Origin: Galaxea fascicularis
Lineage: Eukaryota; Cnidaria; Anthozoa; Scleractinia; Euphylliidae
Length of the DNA stretch: 64,000 bases
Assembly: GCA_948470475.1 (NCBI GenBank)
Contig: OX419336.1
Span: 11,416,895-11,480,894 of the forward strand
Direction of reading: 5' to 3'
Below the pieces are notes generated by a model that saw only the letters and a program-made list of their open reading frames with translations, made no database searches and was not told the origin of the DNA. Within the stretch, counting starts at the first letter, position 1; each line of letters opens with the position of its first letter. Shown here in pieces: positions 31,859 to 45,800 of this stretch. The position numbers and the translations under genes were made by a program.

Positions 31859-34768
31859 AATGACAAAACGAGCGCAACACCCAAGCGTCCGCGAAAATGG
31901 CCCCTGTCTATGAACTTGGTTTGTGCTCCAGCTAATCACAGTGTGAAAATTGCCGGCTTCGTTGTGAGTGTCGTTAAATACCTTTTAACTTACTTTAAAA
32001 CTTTAACGAGAATTCGACAAGTCTGTGTTGTGTACAGTTTCTATCAAGTTTCAAGACCCCTAAAAGGCATCCAGGAGTAGTTGAAGTAAGGTGACGTATT
32101 ACCAAACATGTTCAGATCCTCGCTAGATCTTCATCCTCTCCTGGCCCTCTCCCCAATGATGTTTTAGGAAAAACCGTGCTCTGGATACCATTGTTTTTCC
32201 TTGACTTTATACTTCACATTTAATAATTTTTTATCCCCAGAGAGGTTTCGTAGTTTCGTAGGGTTGAGACGAAAAGAAATTTTCAAATACCACTTGCAAG
32301 TGGTGCTGTTACATCTGGCAAAATTACCTCGGGTAAACAGCCATTTTGGGAACGGCTCTGCTTTGGTTATTGCTTTGCTATGTTCACTTGCAGTTTCTTT
32401 TCGAGGCTGCTCTCGAATAGCGAATAGGCGGCTCAAGCTGAACTGCGCAAAGCACTACGTTTACCTTGAACAACACAGAGGGACTCTTAGATCAATGGGC
32501 CCTCTACCGGCAGCCAGCGTCTTATACTGAGGTAATTTGCGTGCGAACGTTTTGGTGTCATGTAAGGGCTGTGGCTTCAAGATTGCTAGAATTGCACTGA
32601 CACATGCTACTGTAGGTATGATGTAGTCGTGGATGCTGAAGTTAGCGCAATCACTGAGAGTTTCAGTTCGCCGACGCCGAAGGGTGTTTATGCCGGAAGA
32701 ATTCTTCCAAGCAACTTTTCCCGCACAAATCCTTTAATTTTTCTTCAAACCATTGTAAACCCGGTACGGGTCCGCCGCCCCTGAGGATGTACGTTAGGCC
32801 TCAGTCGCATTACATCATCATCTGGACGTTTTTAGGAAAACTGCATTTCACTAAGTAAGAAAATATCGCAACCTTACAATCGTAACGCAACGGGTATATT
32901 CGATTTCTAATATTTCTAATATTTTTTTAATAGAGCTAGTTTGTCCAAAAAGAAGTGGGGAGAATTTGTTAAAATATCACGCAAGTTCATTTCGTGCGAT
33001 CGTTTTCTTAAATTCTCGGTATCACTGTGCTGTTTTATAAAGCTTGATATTACAAGGAGAAATTTAACAAAATTTATTTCAGAGCGAAGGTCCACTCAAT
33101 CGGCAAACGGATCGCATAATGCATCACCTAGAACCAGTCTCTCTGTATGTCTCAGGCTTTTTTAAGAAGATGGCCTGCCCGGTATTAAGAGCCAAAAACG
33201 GAAAACAAAAGGCCTCGGATGCGCAGCGGTCTCCTGCTCTTTCAGTCGAACATTGATTCAATCCCTTTGTTTTGATTGGCCACGCTCTTTGGTGTAATGA
33301 GCCCAGTACTTCTCTTGCAATCGATTGTTTATTCCAGACTTCTGGCAATTTTTTATATCATTCGCTCAGGGAAGGTCAGGGAAAGAACAGCTCGGGACTG
33401 TGTGAGGAAGCCTTCATCGGCTGAGCTTCAGAGATATTTACTTTTGGTTTCTTTATCAATCCAGGTTGGTATGATATTTGATAAGACAAAACGTATTGCA
33501 TTCAAAGTATAAATGTCCAAATTATGACAAAACTGAAGTGCATCATCCATAAGGGTTTACCGATCAAACGCTTATCTATCACAATCTAAGAAAGTAAAAC
33601 ATCAAGCAAAAAATCATCATTCGACGTAAGCTTTATTATTTTTCTGTAGGTGTTAAACTAATGTAACAATAGAAAAGTATTACATCAGTGTACCATCAAA
33701 ATACAAAACAGCGAATTGATTGCTAATGACGTTGCTCAACAATACGAATCTCCTTACCTTCATTCTGAATTCAAGAGCTGTCATTTTCTCTGTTGTGGTT
33801 TTTGGTAATTCAACTTGTTTGTATATGTTTTATTAAACCCCTTCAAGACATTGACACATGATGAACTGTTTACACGTAGCTCACAGTTTTATGTTTGCTT
33901 CAGTAGACTTTGTAAAACTGGATTTGATACGATGCGATATTAATTGATCGATCTCTCTAGAAAAAAGTTGATACAGCTAAAGTAATATTGTAATTACTGA
34001 GGGCCTTTCGAAACAAGGAAATAGTTCTGCGGCGGTATTTCGGTCCAAACACGACAGTCACCGATGGTTTCGTGTTTTCTTGCTTTGTTCAGTCTATCCT
34101 GCTATTTTTTGGGAAATAATTCAGTTCTGCACTGATGATTTTAAACAAGAACCAGTTCACAACAGAGTATTTGTTTATACGAGTGATTTCAAAAGCATAG
34201 CGGTATCCTTTAACGCAAATATTCACAAGTATCGGTGTGAAAAGCGAAGACTGTCGCATTTGATTATTTATAAACTTCGCCTGAAGGCTATATTCACCTA
34301 AGACCGAAATGTTCTTATATTTAATTCAAGCTGGCGATCAGTTGCTGACAGCCTTCGAAATGAATCCGAAAAAAGAGTGATTGAGAAAAGAAAACAAAAT
34401 GACTTGGAAACGGTCTGGAAACTAATTTATACCGTTAGCTCGAAAGCTTTGATCTCAAGTGCCGAAATATGTTGATCGTAATTTTGGTTGTAATTTGTTT
34501 TTGTTTCGTCCCTCGGGCTTTTTAATTTTATATTTAACCCGATGTCAGATACAGCCATATGTTATCAATAGCTCTAGAAATAAGATTTCTTAAAGCATTC
34601 AAACGCGATTTTACACCTTACATTTGAAATTGAAAGAATTTTAATTGTCCACTTCCGGAGATCGATAATAATGAAAACACTTCTAAAAGTGCTCCTAAAG
34701 CGACGTCGTTTGCTCTCTTGACAAAAAAAAACTTGGACGTGTATTTGTTCGTTTGCTCTGTACACTTA
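31859..34768. other. Intergenic stretch without recognised gene
   Basis: Short open frames on both strands (for example 32164-32530, 33124-33512) have no recognised domain and no consistent splice context. Confidence 0.4.
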
Positions 34769-34993
34769 GGGCTTGTTCATACAATGACATATAAGGATAA
34801 GCTCGGGGGCGGACATTACAGATAACTCCCCCGAGTGACTATGTATGAGCTTCAGAATTGTACGCATTGTATCTGTGAATCGGACCGACGTAAGCATAAG
34901 TATGAGCAATTAGACACGTACAATGCGTACAATTCTTTCGCTGGTGATTCCGTCTTATGTTTGTCCTATGTCTCCTCGTGTGAACGAGTCCTA
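34769..34993. mobile_element. Fold-back MITE
   Basis: The ends AGGGCTTGTTCATAC and GTGTGAACGAGTCCT are inverse with few mismatches. Inside, AGAATTGTACGCATTGTA at 34854 pairs with TACAATGCGTACAATTCT at 34919. Confidence 0.7.
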
Positions 34994-35944
34994 AACGCTG
35001 AACGTATACAGACTTGATTTTTCCGTCTGCCAAGAGATTTGATGATGATTTTCGCGTGGTTTGGTGATGTACTCATAAATTCAACTTAAAACTTGGCCCA
35101 CAAATTTCTGAGGGCGTGCTTTTTTGGAACTATTCTTGTCCTTCTTGTTCCTAATTCTGGGATTTCCAAATAAGGATTTAACGGTTTATTGCATCGCTCA
35201 GCACCCTGAGACGGGAACCAATCAGATTGTTTCTGTCGGTCGAAATAAGATTGCTTTCGAGGCATCAGGGGATTCTTTATTGCCGACGAGGACTGCGAAA
35301 AGATTACCAAATTGTTTAAAAGTTTGAAAGTCAGTAACACTCAAGCATTTTAAGTGATGGATAGAGAGAATTCATTTAATTTACAAAGAACAATTCTGAT
35401 CCGTTCCTGTCTCCTGTTGTTCAAAGAGCGGATGACTCGCGACTCTGGTCCGCTCGATAGAGTTATCCCGCAGCTCTTTGAACCTGGTAGTCAACAATGC
35501 AATCTGATTAATAATAAGGATAGTGATACGGCCTTGTGGGAGGTTAGTTACATTTCGCTGAAAAAAAGGTAAATAGAAAAGAAAATTTCGTCTACAGGAC
35601 CCCAAGAGGCATAAAACGGTCTTGAGGACCTACATTGCAGTTTTTTAACGGGAGTAACCTGGGCAAAATTTCAAAGTTTCCTGGCTTTTCACCACCGACA
35701 ACTGAAGCTAAAGGCCTGGAAAAGGCTTTAATCAGTTCTCAGTGGTTGTAATTGGCATCTCACGTGAGACCCCAGCAGAGTCTTGCTCGCAATTTTAACA
35801 CGTGTGATATAAGCCCAGTTAGTTTCTTTATCTGCTGGTAACTGGCATTAATGAAGAGTCAGGTGTTTTGGGGGAAGTGGCTTTGACGGCCGTCAACTCC
35901 TACATGCGAACTCGCTCCGGTGCTCATAGGTCCCTGTATTCAGA
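34994..35944. other. Intergenic stretch with a small inverted motif
   Basis: TTGTTCAAAGAGC and GCTCTTTGAAC (35417-35484) flank GACTCGCGACTCTGGTCCGC. No gene is recognised. Confidence 0.4.
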
Positions 35945-36190
35945 TCTAAAGTCCCTGGCGGCTTTTCTCTAAACCTCCGAAACTTTTCGGGCCTATTCCG
36001 GGTGCCATAATTTCCTATATATCCCAAAAACGAAGGCGTTTTCAGGCAGGGAATTTTGCAACAAATTTGCCCTTTCGCACCTTAAAATCGTAGTATTAAA
36101 AAACAGCTTTTTAGAACAAGCGGATCGCAGTTTTAGTAACGGCTCTTAGGGCCTGAAAGGTATTCGGGACTTTCGAGAAACGTGCCCTTG
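35945..36190 (-). repeat. MITE-like repeat family 'GTTTCTYGAAA', copy 2
   Basis: It contains the inverse forms GGGTGCCATAATTTCC, GGAATTTTGCAAC, CGCAGTTTTAGTAACGGC and GGGACTTTCGAGAAACG, matching the copies at 20993 and 59693. Confidence 0.7.
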
Positions 36191-39100
36191 GGCCAAATAT
36201 ACTATTGGCATTTCTAGTTGGATTCTGAAGTATTCTAATTGCAAAAGACGAGACAACTGAATATGCTTGCTAGTTACTGCGGTTTACTGGTGAATCAGGC
36301 AACTTAACGAAGTCACTGATATGAATATTATTTGCAGTACCGTCGATGTAGCATTTTTCATTTTATACTCCATACGCTACTCTTTAAGCTCGTTTTCGAA
36401 TCTGTTCTTAGCAACTACAACGTAAAGTCCTTGAGTGACATCCAACAGTTAACGGCCATATAAAATTCACTGTTGGAAGCTTGGAGCAGAACATTCCAAT
36501 GGATGTGTTTGTTTCTCATCGCTTCCCGATTTCAGGAAAGTTTCTATTTGAGTCTGTCTGAGAAATTTCAGTAAACTGTTTGTCCATTTTGTCGAAAGCT
36601 TTGAAATTTATTTTTCATTTTAGGGTTAAGTTCTAACATTTCCTTTTTTTCCGCCGGGTTGAGCGCTCACACTGAAAAATTGACCTTAAAATCCTATTGG
36701 CAATTTTGCTTCAGTTTGGAATCCTAAACTCTGACCCTTCAGTATTGTTTTGGCATCCATAAACGATTCGTGGCCAAAGAATATGTAGATTTCACAAATG
36801 TTTCGTCAGTCGAAAACAATACACATGGATGAAATCCTGAACCGAGTGCACTAACAAACAAAGTTTGATTGTAAATTTAATCTAACGAAACATAGAGCTA
36901 TGGCTGAAAGCTTCTGCTACCGAGATCAGCTCTAATCACAGAGCTCAAGCTGAAACGTAAAATTGGATTTTAATTACCTCCAGACTATCATTATCTAGTA
37001 CCAGACAAAAAATTTGTTCTAGATTGTGTGAGGTCTAGATAGCCGGTTATTGAAACAACTGCTCATCAGCTAGCTAGCAAGTGATTCTTTCGAGAGTGTT
37101 AAGTTTTCCTGTGTCAAGATCTTCTCCGTACAGGCCTACAGATATTGGAATTATTTCTGATGTAGCCCCTGGCTATCAAAGGATTCATTCCTACTTCTGC
37201 CTGCGGAGTAAAAATAACAAAGAAACTTAAATCGAGGACCTAATAAGCTCTTTAAAACAAATGATCACCATCCATTTTTTTTGTCTTCTTTGCCATGCGA
37301 TAAGCCGTGTACAGGCGAGATTTGGCCAGGGTTGTTAATATAATTATCAGCTGCTGACTGGCCGTATTATCGCCTGAATTGCATTGCATGTCAATTTTAC
37401 CAGCTCTCTTAAACGCGCATGCAAATACGTTCATCTCTTTATAGTTTGTTTACTTTACATTTTGGCACATAATAAGGAAACGCAAAGCTTAGTTATTCTC
37501 TCGACACCTTTGAAAAATTCGTCACGGTACTGGAAAGATCAGAGTTTCAAAACAGATTAAATATTCCCCGCTATCGCCAGTGTCCAGATCACTTCTGAGC
37601 CAGACATTGTTATGCCAATATCGAGTTTCTTTGTAGCCTTTGTTTTCTCACAGTTTATCTACAAAAAACGAACTTTTCTTGCGGTCAGTCTCAAAAGTTA
37701 TCCTTGAATTCAATACCCACGCTCTACCGCTTTGTTGTGTGTTTTTAAATAGCGTAGAGCTTTTAAAATTGCGGACGTGACATTCCGGTTTTGAGGTGAG
37801 TTTATTCATTGCTTGCCAAACTGTCAGGAAATAGCCGCCACCCGCATTTCCGACTTAATACGTAAATGCACGGCTGAGATTTGCCATTGTTCCGTGGGCC
37901 GCCTTTTAGTTCACTGACTTGACCGCTCAGCTCGAAAGGCTCAGTAAAATCTTCCGTTCACTAAACAGGCTGCAGTTTAATTGATTTCTTGGGCAACTGC
38001 GTAAAGCCTGAAATTTTAAGGTAAGCTGCTTGCAAGTGTAATTTTTAAAATTAGTTGGATTTCATGTCGGATTATTCATTAAATCAGTGTCTCCAATGAA
38101 CTAAGTCAGAGCCTTTGGAAATTCAACTTGGACTTTGCATTCCAACTGGTAGATAAACGAGGTATCTGATTATGGTGGTTTAGATTTCCGTGCACTAACT
38201 ATGATTAATCTCATCGAAAACTCGCGTTTAGAAATTTCGTCTTCTGCATTTGCATGGCGCACAGATGACGCCGAGTCAGCAAGTGGTGGAAGTTCTAGGC
38301 TACATTCGTAAATCTTCGTTTAAAAAAAAAAATGTCAGAACAAATAGGATATAACTGAAAAACAAAACAAGAGAGCTACATGGGACAAAAACTCGGGTAT
38401 CCATCCCGTTGTTACCGGGCACGTGATTCTCTTGATCCTACATATAACAATGCATATCCACCGGCCAGATGAATATCGATTTTGTTTTTCCTCTTTATGA
38501 TACACACCATGCAATAACCACTGCAAAACACGTAAATACGGTACGCGCATCTACAGTACTACTTGCTTATTTGGTGACTGGCGGGCCGGACGTAGGGGTA
38601 GACACCGCTTGTATCGCATCTCTATCGTAAATTTGCGGTCACAGAGCCAATAAATTCAGTCTAGTAAGTAGTATCTTCATAATTCTTTTATTAAACAGAT
38701 GATTTGTCATTCCGGTTTCACTTCCTGTGATAAGAGATCTTTACACTTTTCTGTTTGAGTTCCGCGCAAACAATTTGCCTTGAATCGGAGCACGCGAAAA
38801 GATTTTCTTTCAGTTTTTTTTAAGCTGGTTCTCGCCCACAAGTTAGAGCACTCTCGTTTTTCAAAAACACGATCAGCTCAGATTAGCTAAATACGCCCAA
38901 AACAACAGCTTGACATCACGAATAAAAAATATGCAACGGCTGAGAAGTTTGTCTGAAGTTTATATTCCTAGCAAATTCGTTCATCGTCTTCAAGGATATG
39001 GACAACAAAAAAAATGAATTTAGAGGGTGAAAAAGTTGACAGTTTTGTTTAGCGTACCGAAAGCCGCAACCTTTCTTGTATCACGGAAGATATACTGATT

Positions 39101-40185
39101 TCACTGATTTGACAAAACCAAATTTCAAAGTTGGTCTGCAAGGTAAGTGGGTCTGTTTCTGCTGGCACTTGGTAAGCTGTTGAAGGATTTCCTTTTCATC
39201 TGTCATAAATCTGTTAGGATGAAGACGTAACGAGAAAAACACCACGACTTTTGAGACAAACGTCCGGTCTGCTTTTGACTTTCTGGTCTGTGGATAAATT
39301 CTACAGGAGTGATTCTTTAACTCACAGCTGAGGTATTACCATTTGGTTTGTTTGCTTTAAGGAGCAGTTTCTAAATCGATTCTGATTAAACTCATGACAA
39401 ACACTTAGGCGGCTTCTTGTGCTGTACACCCAGATGCGGATCCAGACTTGGAGACGCAATAAGGTCTCTTTTATATGGTACTGTTTATTACTTTTATTAT
39501 GTAGTCCAAATTATTTGAAGTTCTCAGAGTTTGTGGATGAAATTTTGAATTGGAGAACATGCAAACGAAAACAGTTGAGAAGTATTTTTTTCTGCCCAGC
39601 ATGATGTGCAAAACGGCTCTATGCTTTAAAATGCATGGGTGGATGACAACCTTAAAAGTGTAAGGATTGAAATTTAAATAAACGCTACGCATAATGAACG
39701 GTACCTTCCTGTCTGATTAGTGTTTCATGTTGTTCTAACTGTTGAGTCCAAGTGAGACCACTCAAATCGCAGCTGTTAATTGATACCTTCATTGAACCAG
39801 GTGGATGGAATATTAATTAAACTTTCACTGTGGTTGGTTCGGCGATGGATCTTACAAAAGTTACAGGGAGCTTGTGAGTGGGAGCTAGTGGCCAAAATCA
39901 GTAACTATGACAATTCAAATAATAGGCTCTTGACATCCTGAGTGAAGTTCTAAAGCTGGAATTGTCAACATTACCTCTGTTTTGAGTCGAGTTAAATGTA
40001 GTATTGCCTCAAGGACCTTAAGCGTTTAACAAAATATGGTAACATGTCGACTTTTTGGCACAGTCATGAGGACACAAATAGCTCTGTGATGTTCTTTAAA
40101 AACCTTAGAAATGAAAAATACCTTAATGATGCTTTAGACTTTTGTTCCTTATTTATCGTTATTACTGAATGACGTGAATTTGTAA
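36191..40185. other. Long intergenic stretch without recognised gene
   Basis: I found no supported coding exon, RNA gene or well-bounded repeat here. Confidence 0.4.
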
Positions 40186-40407
40186 AGCCAGTTACTATGG
40201 TTCAACAAATGTTGCAACTTGTTTGACAAATATTGAACAGTGTATGAATTTCAACATGTTGAATGTTTAAATAGGCCATTCGACATGTTGGACGTTCTTG
40301 AACGAAGTTGAGAATAGAGTCGAGCCAGTAGTCACTAGTAGTCGGCTCAACAAGTTGCTGCCCAACAAATATGTTGCACGATGTTGAGCCGTGTGTCACT
40401 GGCTTAT
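40186..40407. mobile_element. CAACA-rich MITE with AAGCCAGT ends
   Basis: AAAGCCAGTTAC at the left is inverse to GTCACTGGCTTA at the right. The body repeats CAACATGTTG and related CAACA/TGTTG words. Confidence 0.6.
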
Positions 40408-42804
40408 GGTTTACCTTACTTTATGAGATCTCATAAATGACGGTCTCACAAAATAAACCGAAAAATAAACAAGGATGGCTAAAATTAGGAGTATGAGGAA
40501 AACCGGTTTACAAGAGATTAAGCCGATACAGAAAACTATGATATGAAATTAGCATGCACCTTTGCTTCTTGGAAAGTAAAATTGCGCAATCAGACTCGAC
40601 AAGTAGCAACTGTTCAAAGACATTGAAGTAAGAAGAATCTAACTGCGGACGCCGCACGTTTTGAGCAAGATAAGTAGTGTTTATCTAAGCTAATCTCTCT
40701 ACAAAGGACAGTTTTCTCTCGAACAATGCGGCAGTCCGGGTAGACAACTGCCGAAGTTCTGGAGTACTACAAATGTTTTCTAGCACAATTACACGTTGCC
40801 GCGAGTCTAAATAAGGTTATCTTTCCAAGCAAGCCATGGCAGCGTTATCATTTCAAAGGATTCTACCGTCGTGGCACAAGTTTTAACAGCAAGTTTCATC
40901 ACTATTTTATCATGTAATTATCTCTTTTATCACATAATTGCCTTCCTTCCTCTTACTTAGATTTGTTGGTCGGGCGTCTTGTCATTCAATCTTTCCGGTG
41001 AATTCAACCAGTATTTTTAAGAGTACGATCGAGCAGATTTCTATCCAGTCGAACTTCATCGTTGACCTTGCTACTGAGGGAGTGTTCATTATTTATGCCA
41101 AAGAGGGGGGTGGGGTGGGTGGGAAGTGGAACTGGCAAGGAAGGAGGGGAGGGGTGAAGAGAAATTCAGTAATCAAGAGGGGAGTTACCGAAAAAATATA
41201 GGCATAGGAAGGGGACTGTCTTATTTTAATCATTACCTACAACATATTATTTTAAAACCTATTCAGTTATCTGACATTAATGCTAAACTTGCACACAAGT
41301 AAGCTAGGACCCTATCGTAGACAAGCTTAATGCATTCGGTCAGCAAGCGACAACGTTCTGGTTAAGACTTAAGCGGTTCTACATTTTTTAAGAGGGAAGA
41401 AAAGTACCAGCAACCTCCTCCAATGAATTAATGTCGTTCTGTTATAAAATTCCCCACAAAATTATAGCTTTCTTTAACGCTGAAAAACTCGCGCACTGTG
41501 AAGAGGGACAAAACATAAATCGTGTGGAATTATGCTGAACGTTTTGGCACTCTTCGTCGGTCCCTCCAAAAGGATCAAGATTAATACTGATTGTCACAAC
41601 ACAGCTAACGTTCCAGCTCATAGGTTGTGCAAGGCTTGAGGAGGTGCCCATCATCTATGTCAAAGTTTCAGAAGAATAGTCCAGAAAATTTTCTGTTATT
41701 GGAAAAAGGGAAAGGGTTTTTGTTACGCAGAATGTGTTTTTTCTGACACTTGATCTTAACACCTGGACAAGAACGACAAAAAATGTTGTTGAATCTACAT
41801 CGAATAACAGTCACACTCTTGCTATCTTTATAATTTTTACGTTCGCATATTGGCCTGAAAAAGGCTGATTTTTTGAGAATTTTGAATGACTTCGACAAGG
41901 CGTGAAGTTACAATATCAAGAAGCAGGGTAGGTGTCCATGTCTGAAGGCGAACAAGTCACTATGATAACTGTACCTCTCTAACGCGTGGGCAATATATGT
42001 TGGTCTGTGGAACTGACGTGATTGGGTGGGCCGAGGTTTTTTTTAAATGACCGTGTCATGACCTCTTCCTTGTTATCATTTGTAACGTTATTCCGTGACA
42101 CACCACCAAATCGACCAGAAAAGAACTTGACAGAAACCTGTAAGCTGGCTTTTGATGCATCGCCCTCGAGTGACAACGAAAAACGTTCTGCAGTCACTCT
42201 GGGTGTAGAATGAGAGGTGGCGTGAGTCTTTCTGTTGTAGTTTTCAGACAACAAACGGAGCGTTAAGGTCGCATACAGCTGTCTTGATTTCACAAGGCAG
42301 GTGCCCAAACTCGAGTGGACGAATGCTAATTTCGAGCTCCCCACCGCAAATAGCATTCTTTCGTTTTATCCGCCAAAACGAAGTCACCAAGTGGAATGAC
42401 CTTAAGTCGAGTTTAAGAGGTACACAAACGTCTATCCAAAAAACGAGCGCTTTGAGAATAACAGGCATCACAAGAGCTTTTACCAATCGCTTTAGCAAGC
42501 AATACAATGTCACAAAACAAGATGAAAGATTTGGTTCAATTTTTGACGTCACGCGCACGTCATTGTGTGTTAATTTGTGTCCCGGCGTTATATTCTTTTG
42601 TTCGCCAAGTCAAACGAGAATAAAAAAACAAACAAGCTTCTTGATTTGCATTCCGGCAATAGCTTTAAAATTCTTTTCTCCATCTGATAATAGCTTAGAG
42701 GGAGCAAGTGCGTGCGAAGCCTGCCCGGCTGACTCTGCTCAAGCAACAGCTGTTTCGAATTCTCTTCTTTCTCGTGCAGGGGTCAAGCTTTGAAGAACGT
42801 CAAC
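40408..42804. other. Upstream region of the smoothelin-like gene
   Basis: It holds a G-rich stretch at 41104-41155 and overlapping short frames at 41979-42793 that show no domain. Part of this is likely promoter and 5' UTR of the gene starting at 42805. Confidence 0.35.
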
Positions 42805-45800
42805 ATGACCACACTCGAGGAAATTCATCACCAAGAATCAGCGCTCAAGCAAAAGGTAAGTGAAATTCTTTTGTACCAAGATAAACCGAACCTTCATGCG
42901 GCTTCCAAATTTTTTTCACCGCCAAGTTGTCGATGGTAAATGACAAGAGATTGGCGTTTGTGAAGCTTTTAGTTTATTTCACAAGACGTCATTTTGATAG
43001 ATCGCGCACGGGCAACATTATTCAGGATGGTCAAGAATGTTGAGTACTCGATCGATATTGTACAATACTTCATCGCTAAGTTATACCTGACTGCTGTTTG
43101 TTAATGGGGGCTGTATTAGCTTGGTTGCACGACACCAAAACACGCCACCATTTCAAAATATTTCAAGTGAATATCCCGTACCTAACTTTAGAAGCAACAG
43201 AACTATCATGCGGTGTGCCCAAATTATTTGTTGTTTCACCGTTATTTGCTTTGAATATAATGTACAGTGCTGCTAGAGTTCTGGATTACTGAAGGTTGGA
43301 CGAGACATGCACGAAATTATTCGGTCTAGCTAAGAAATATGTTTGTGTGCCTTTAATTGGCCCAGATTCCATTCGAGTTTATCTCGACTGTGTGGTTTGA
43401 GCAGGAGAATGACCAAATGCATAAAGTCTTGACCTGGAGCGAAGTTTATTCGCCTTTACACACCAGCCGCACAATTTAAAATTTTAGACAGCTAATACAC
43501 AAGACTACACCAATGCTTTAACGTTATGGTGTGATTTCCACAATTTCAGAGTTGTGAGTTAATATCGGCTTATATCAGGCTCGAGATATATTGTACGTGT
43601 TAGTCGTTGTTCTTCATTCATATACATGAAAGTTTACAACACTTAATTAGCTCTATGTCAAAGTAATTGTTTAAACGTTGCTTGATCACTTAGCTTTTTT
43701 TTTATTCTGCCTTTGAGAATTGAGTTTTGTTTGCTCGTGAAATTCGATTTATTGTCGGGAACCTTCGTTGTAGGACGACTGAGAGTAGTTGAAGGGATAC
43801 AGTGCTTTGTAATAACTACAGAGTTTTTGTCCTCAAGTTATTTAAAGCCCATTTGTTCATAAAAGACTCCAACATGACTCGTAGCAACATTGCAAGTGTC
43901 ACTCAAAAATGTCGACCATAAACACGATTGTGTACTCCGAGATGTAGTCGATACGTAACTCAAATACCTCATGCTTCATGATTAATTAACACCTTTAGTT
44001 ATCTGGTGATTCTTAATAGAGGTAGGTTTATTATTAAAACGTATCTGCAGAGGTTTTTCATAAGGTGTATGTACCTTTCGCCAGAAGTTCTCAATTAAAA
44101 TGTATTTTCTGAACTGCGCGCGCCGAAAGAAACAATAGAGCTTTGCATTTCCTGTCTTTTGGAAGACGGACTTTTGGCGAGTACAAATGCTTGAAATGCT
44201 ATTCGATTTTCATAAACGTTGTGGCGCTGAATCCTTCAGGGGCTAAAGGGTGCAATGCAAGTTCAGCAGATCGTCTTAATTGCCTAAAAACATGCAGCGG
44301 ATAGTTCTTGCCATCAACGTTATCAGTATCGGGCCAATATGAAAATAAAGGAGTCATCTGTATTTTCTTAATCTGTTTATATTTCGGTGAAAAATGTTTA
44401 CTCTCGCGTGCAAGTGCTGGGATGCCTGCGGAGGCATTTACAAGGAATACCTGTTTCTCCCAGCACGGCCTGGTGACCCTGTTCGGTAAAGCCCTTTTTA
44501 TAACAGCAAGTGCTGCGCGCAATGAGGGCTAATATCAAACTGAGATAAATGAAGAGGTGGTTCTTTCATTTACCACTGCTGAGTCTGTTTAGAAGCTCCT
44601 CAAAACCCCGCTTATCCTGTTTCTTGTCTCTATTTGTTCAGCAACGTTTCAATGATACGCTTTGTTTGTACGACAATTCGACGGCCGTTCGCTGTTATCC
44701 TGAACGCCGGGTTTTTTCCCTCTCATGGTGAACTATTCTCTCTGTGTCTTTTCCGAAATTAGTGTTAGTAAAACCGGTTTTCGGTAATCTTGGAAGTCCT
44801 GGTTAATTTCGAAATTGAAATTGAAAATGAAATTTAAATTGTCAAAAGGAATAAAAATTAAATTCCTCCATTAAAAGTAACCCTATTGAGTTTCATGATA
44901 AAGCTGGTTATGATATTAAATTTCGCATAGTTACCTCCGTCTTATCCATTTTAGCTTAACTTTTTCGCGAACAATTTGCTGCTATTTCTTATAAATAGCG
45001 CTTTGTCTCGGCGGACAAAATACCTGTACTATTTTGAGGTTATTTTTAAAGAAAACTAGCGAAAAACTGAAAAGATCTACAAAATCCGATGCTTGTAGGT
45101 TTCCTTTTGTAAAGGGACACGTCATAACTGATCGCAACTTTTTATCAAGTGTATAACCAAACCAGACGCATTCAATTGTGCTTCCCTTCGATGACCTAAA
45201 TTGACAAAGGGTCACTCTGTGGACGGTGCACAATAGTGATTCAAAATGCCGCAAACTTTGAAGTTGAAACATTAAAGAAATTAATTTGCGTGAACTATTC
45301 ACACAGAAAACAGTGCGTAACATGTTTTATCTTACTGGTCAGTTTCAAGAGTTTAACCACAAATTCAGGTGAATAGAAAAAGTACGTTTTGCAGCATAAC
45401 AACCGAATCAAAATAAACAACTGCTGAGACTTTTTTATTTAATTTGCCACAGTACCTCAGGATTTCATCAAGAAAGCCTGAAGCTTGAACTATTCTGCAC
45501 GCCATAAAAAGCTGTACAACAGGAGGGGCATCTTATCAAATACGTTTCGTCTGAACAGGGACCCCACTGTTAACTCGGTCTCAGAAACCTTAACATTAGA
45601 AAACAAAATCGTTTGTCGCAACCTCTTGGCAGACTTTGTCAGAATTATTGGGATTTGGTTTGAACAGGCTCGTGATTGAAATTCTTATGGAAACTGTCAG
45701 GCAGCGATACGAAGTGATGAATTGAGTCTAGAACTATCTGAGAATTTGACCTTAAAATAAGAACAATATATGTGTATCCATTTCAAAGAGATCTTTTATT

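Noticed and set aside
34839..35017. Pair of complementary ORFs
   Set aside because: They are read-throughs of the fold-back MITE at 34769-34993.
41979..42793. Coding exon upstream of the smoothelin-like start
   Set aside because: Overlapping frames on both strands up to 169 codons, but no domain, and the ATG at 42805 with its phase-correct donor explains the gene start.
31859..42804. Hidden gene in the 11-kb gene-poor region
   Set aside because: I looked for exon-like frames with AG/GT borders and known motifs on both strands and found none I could support; transcript data would be needed to exclude a non-coding RNA.
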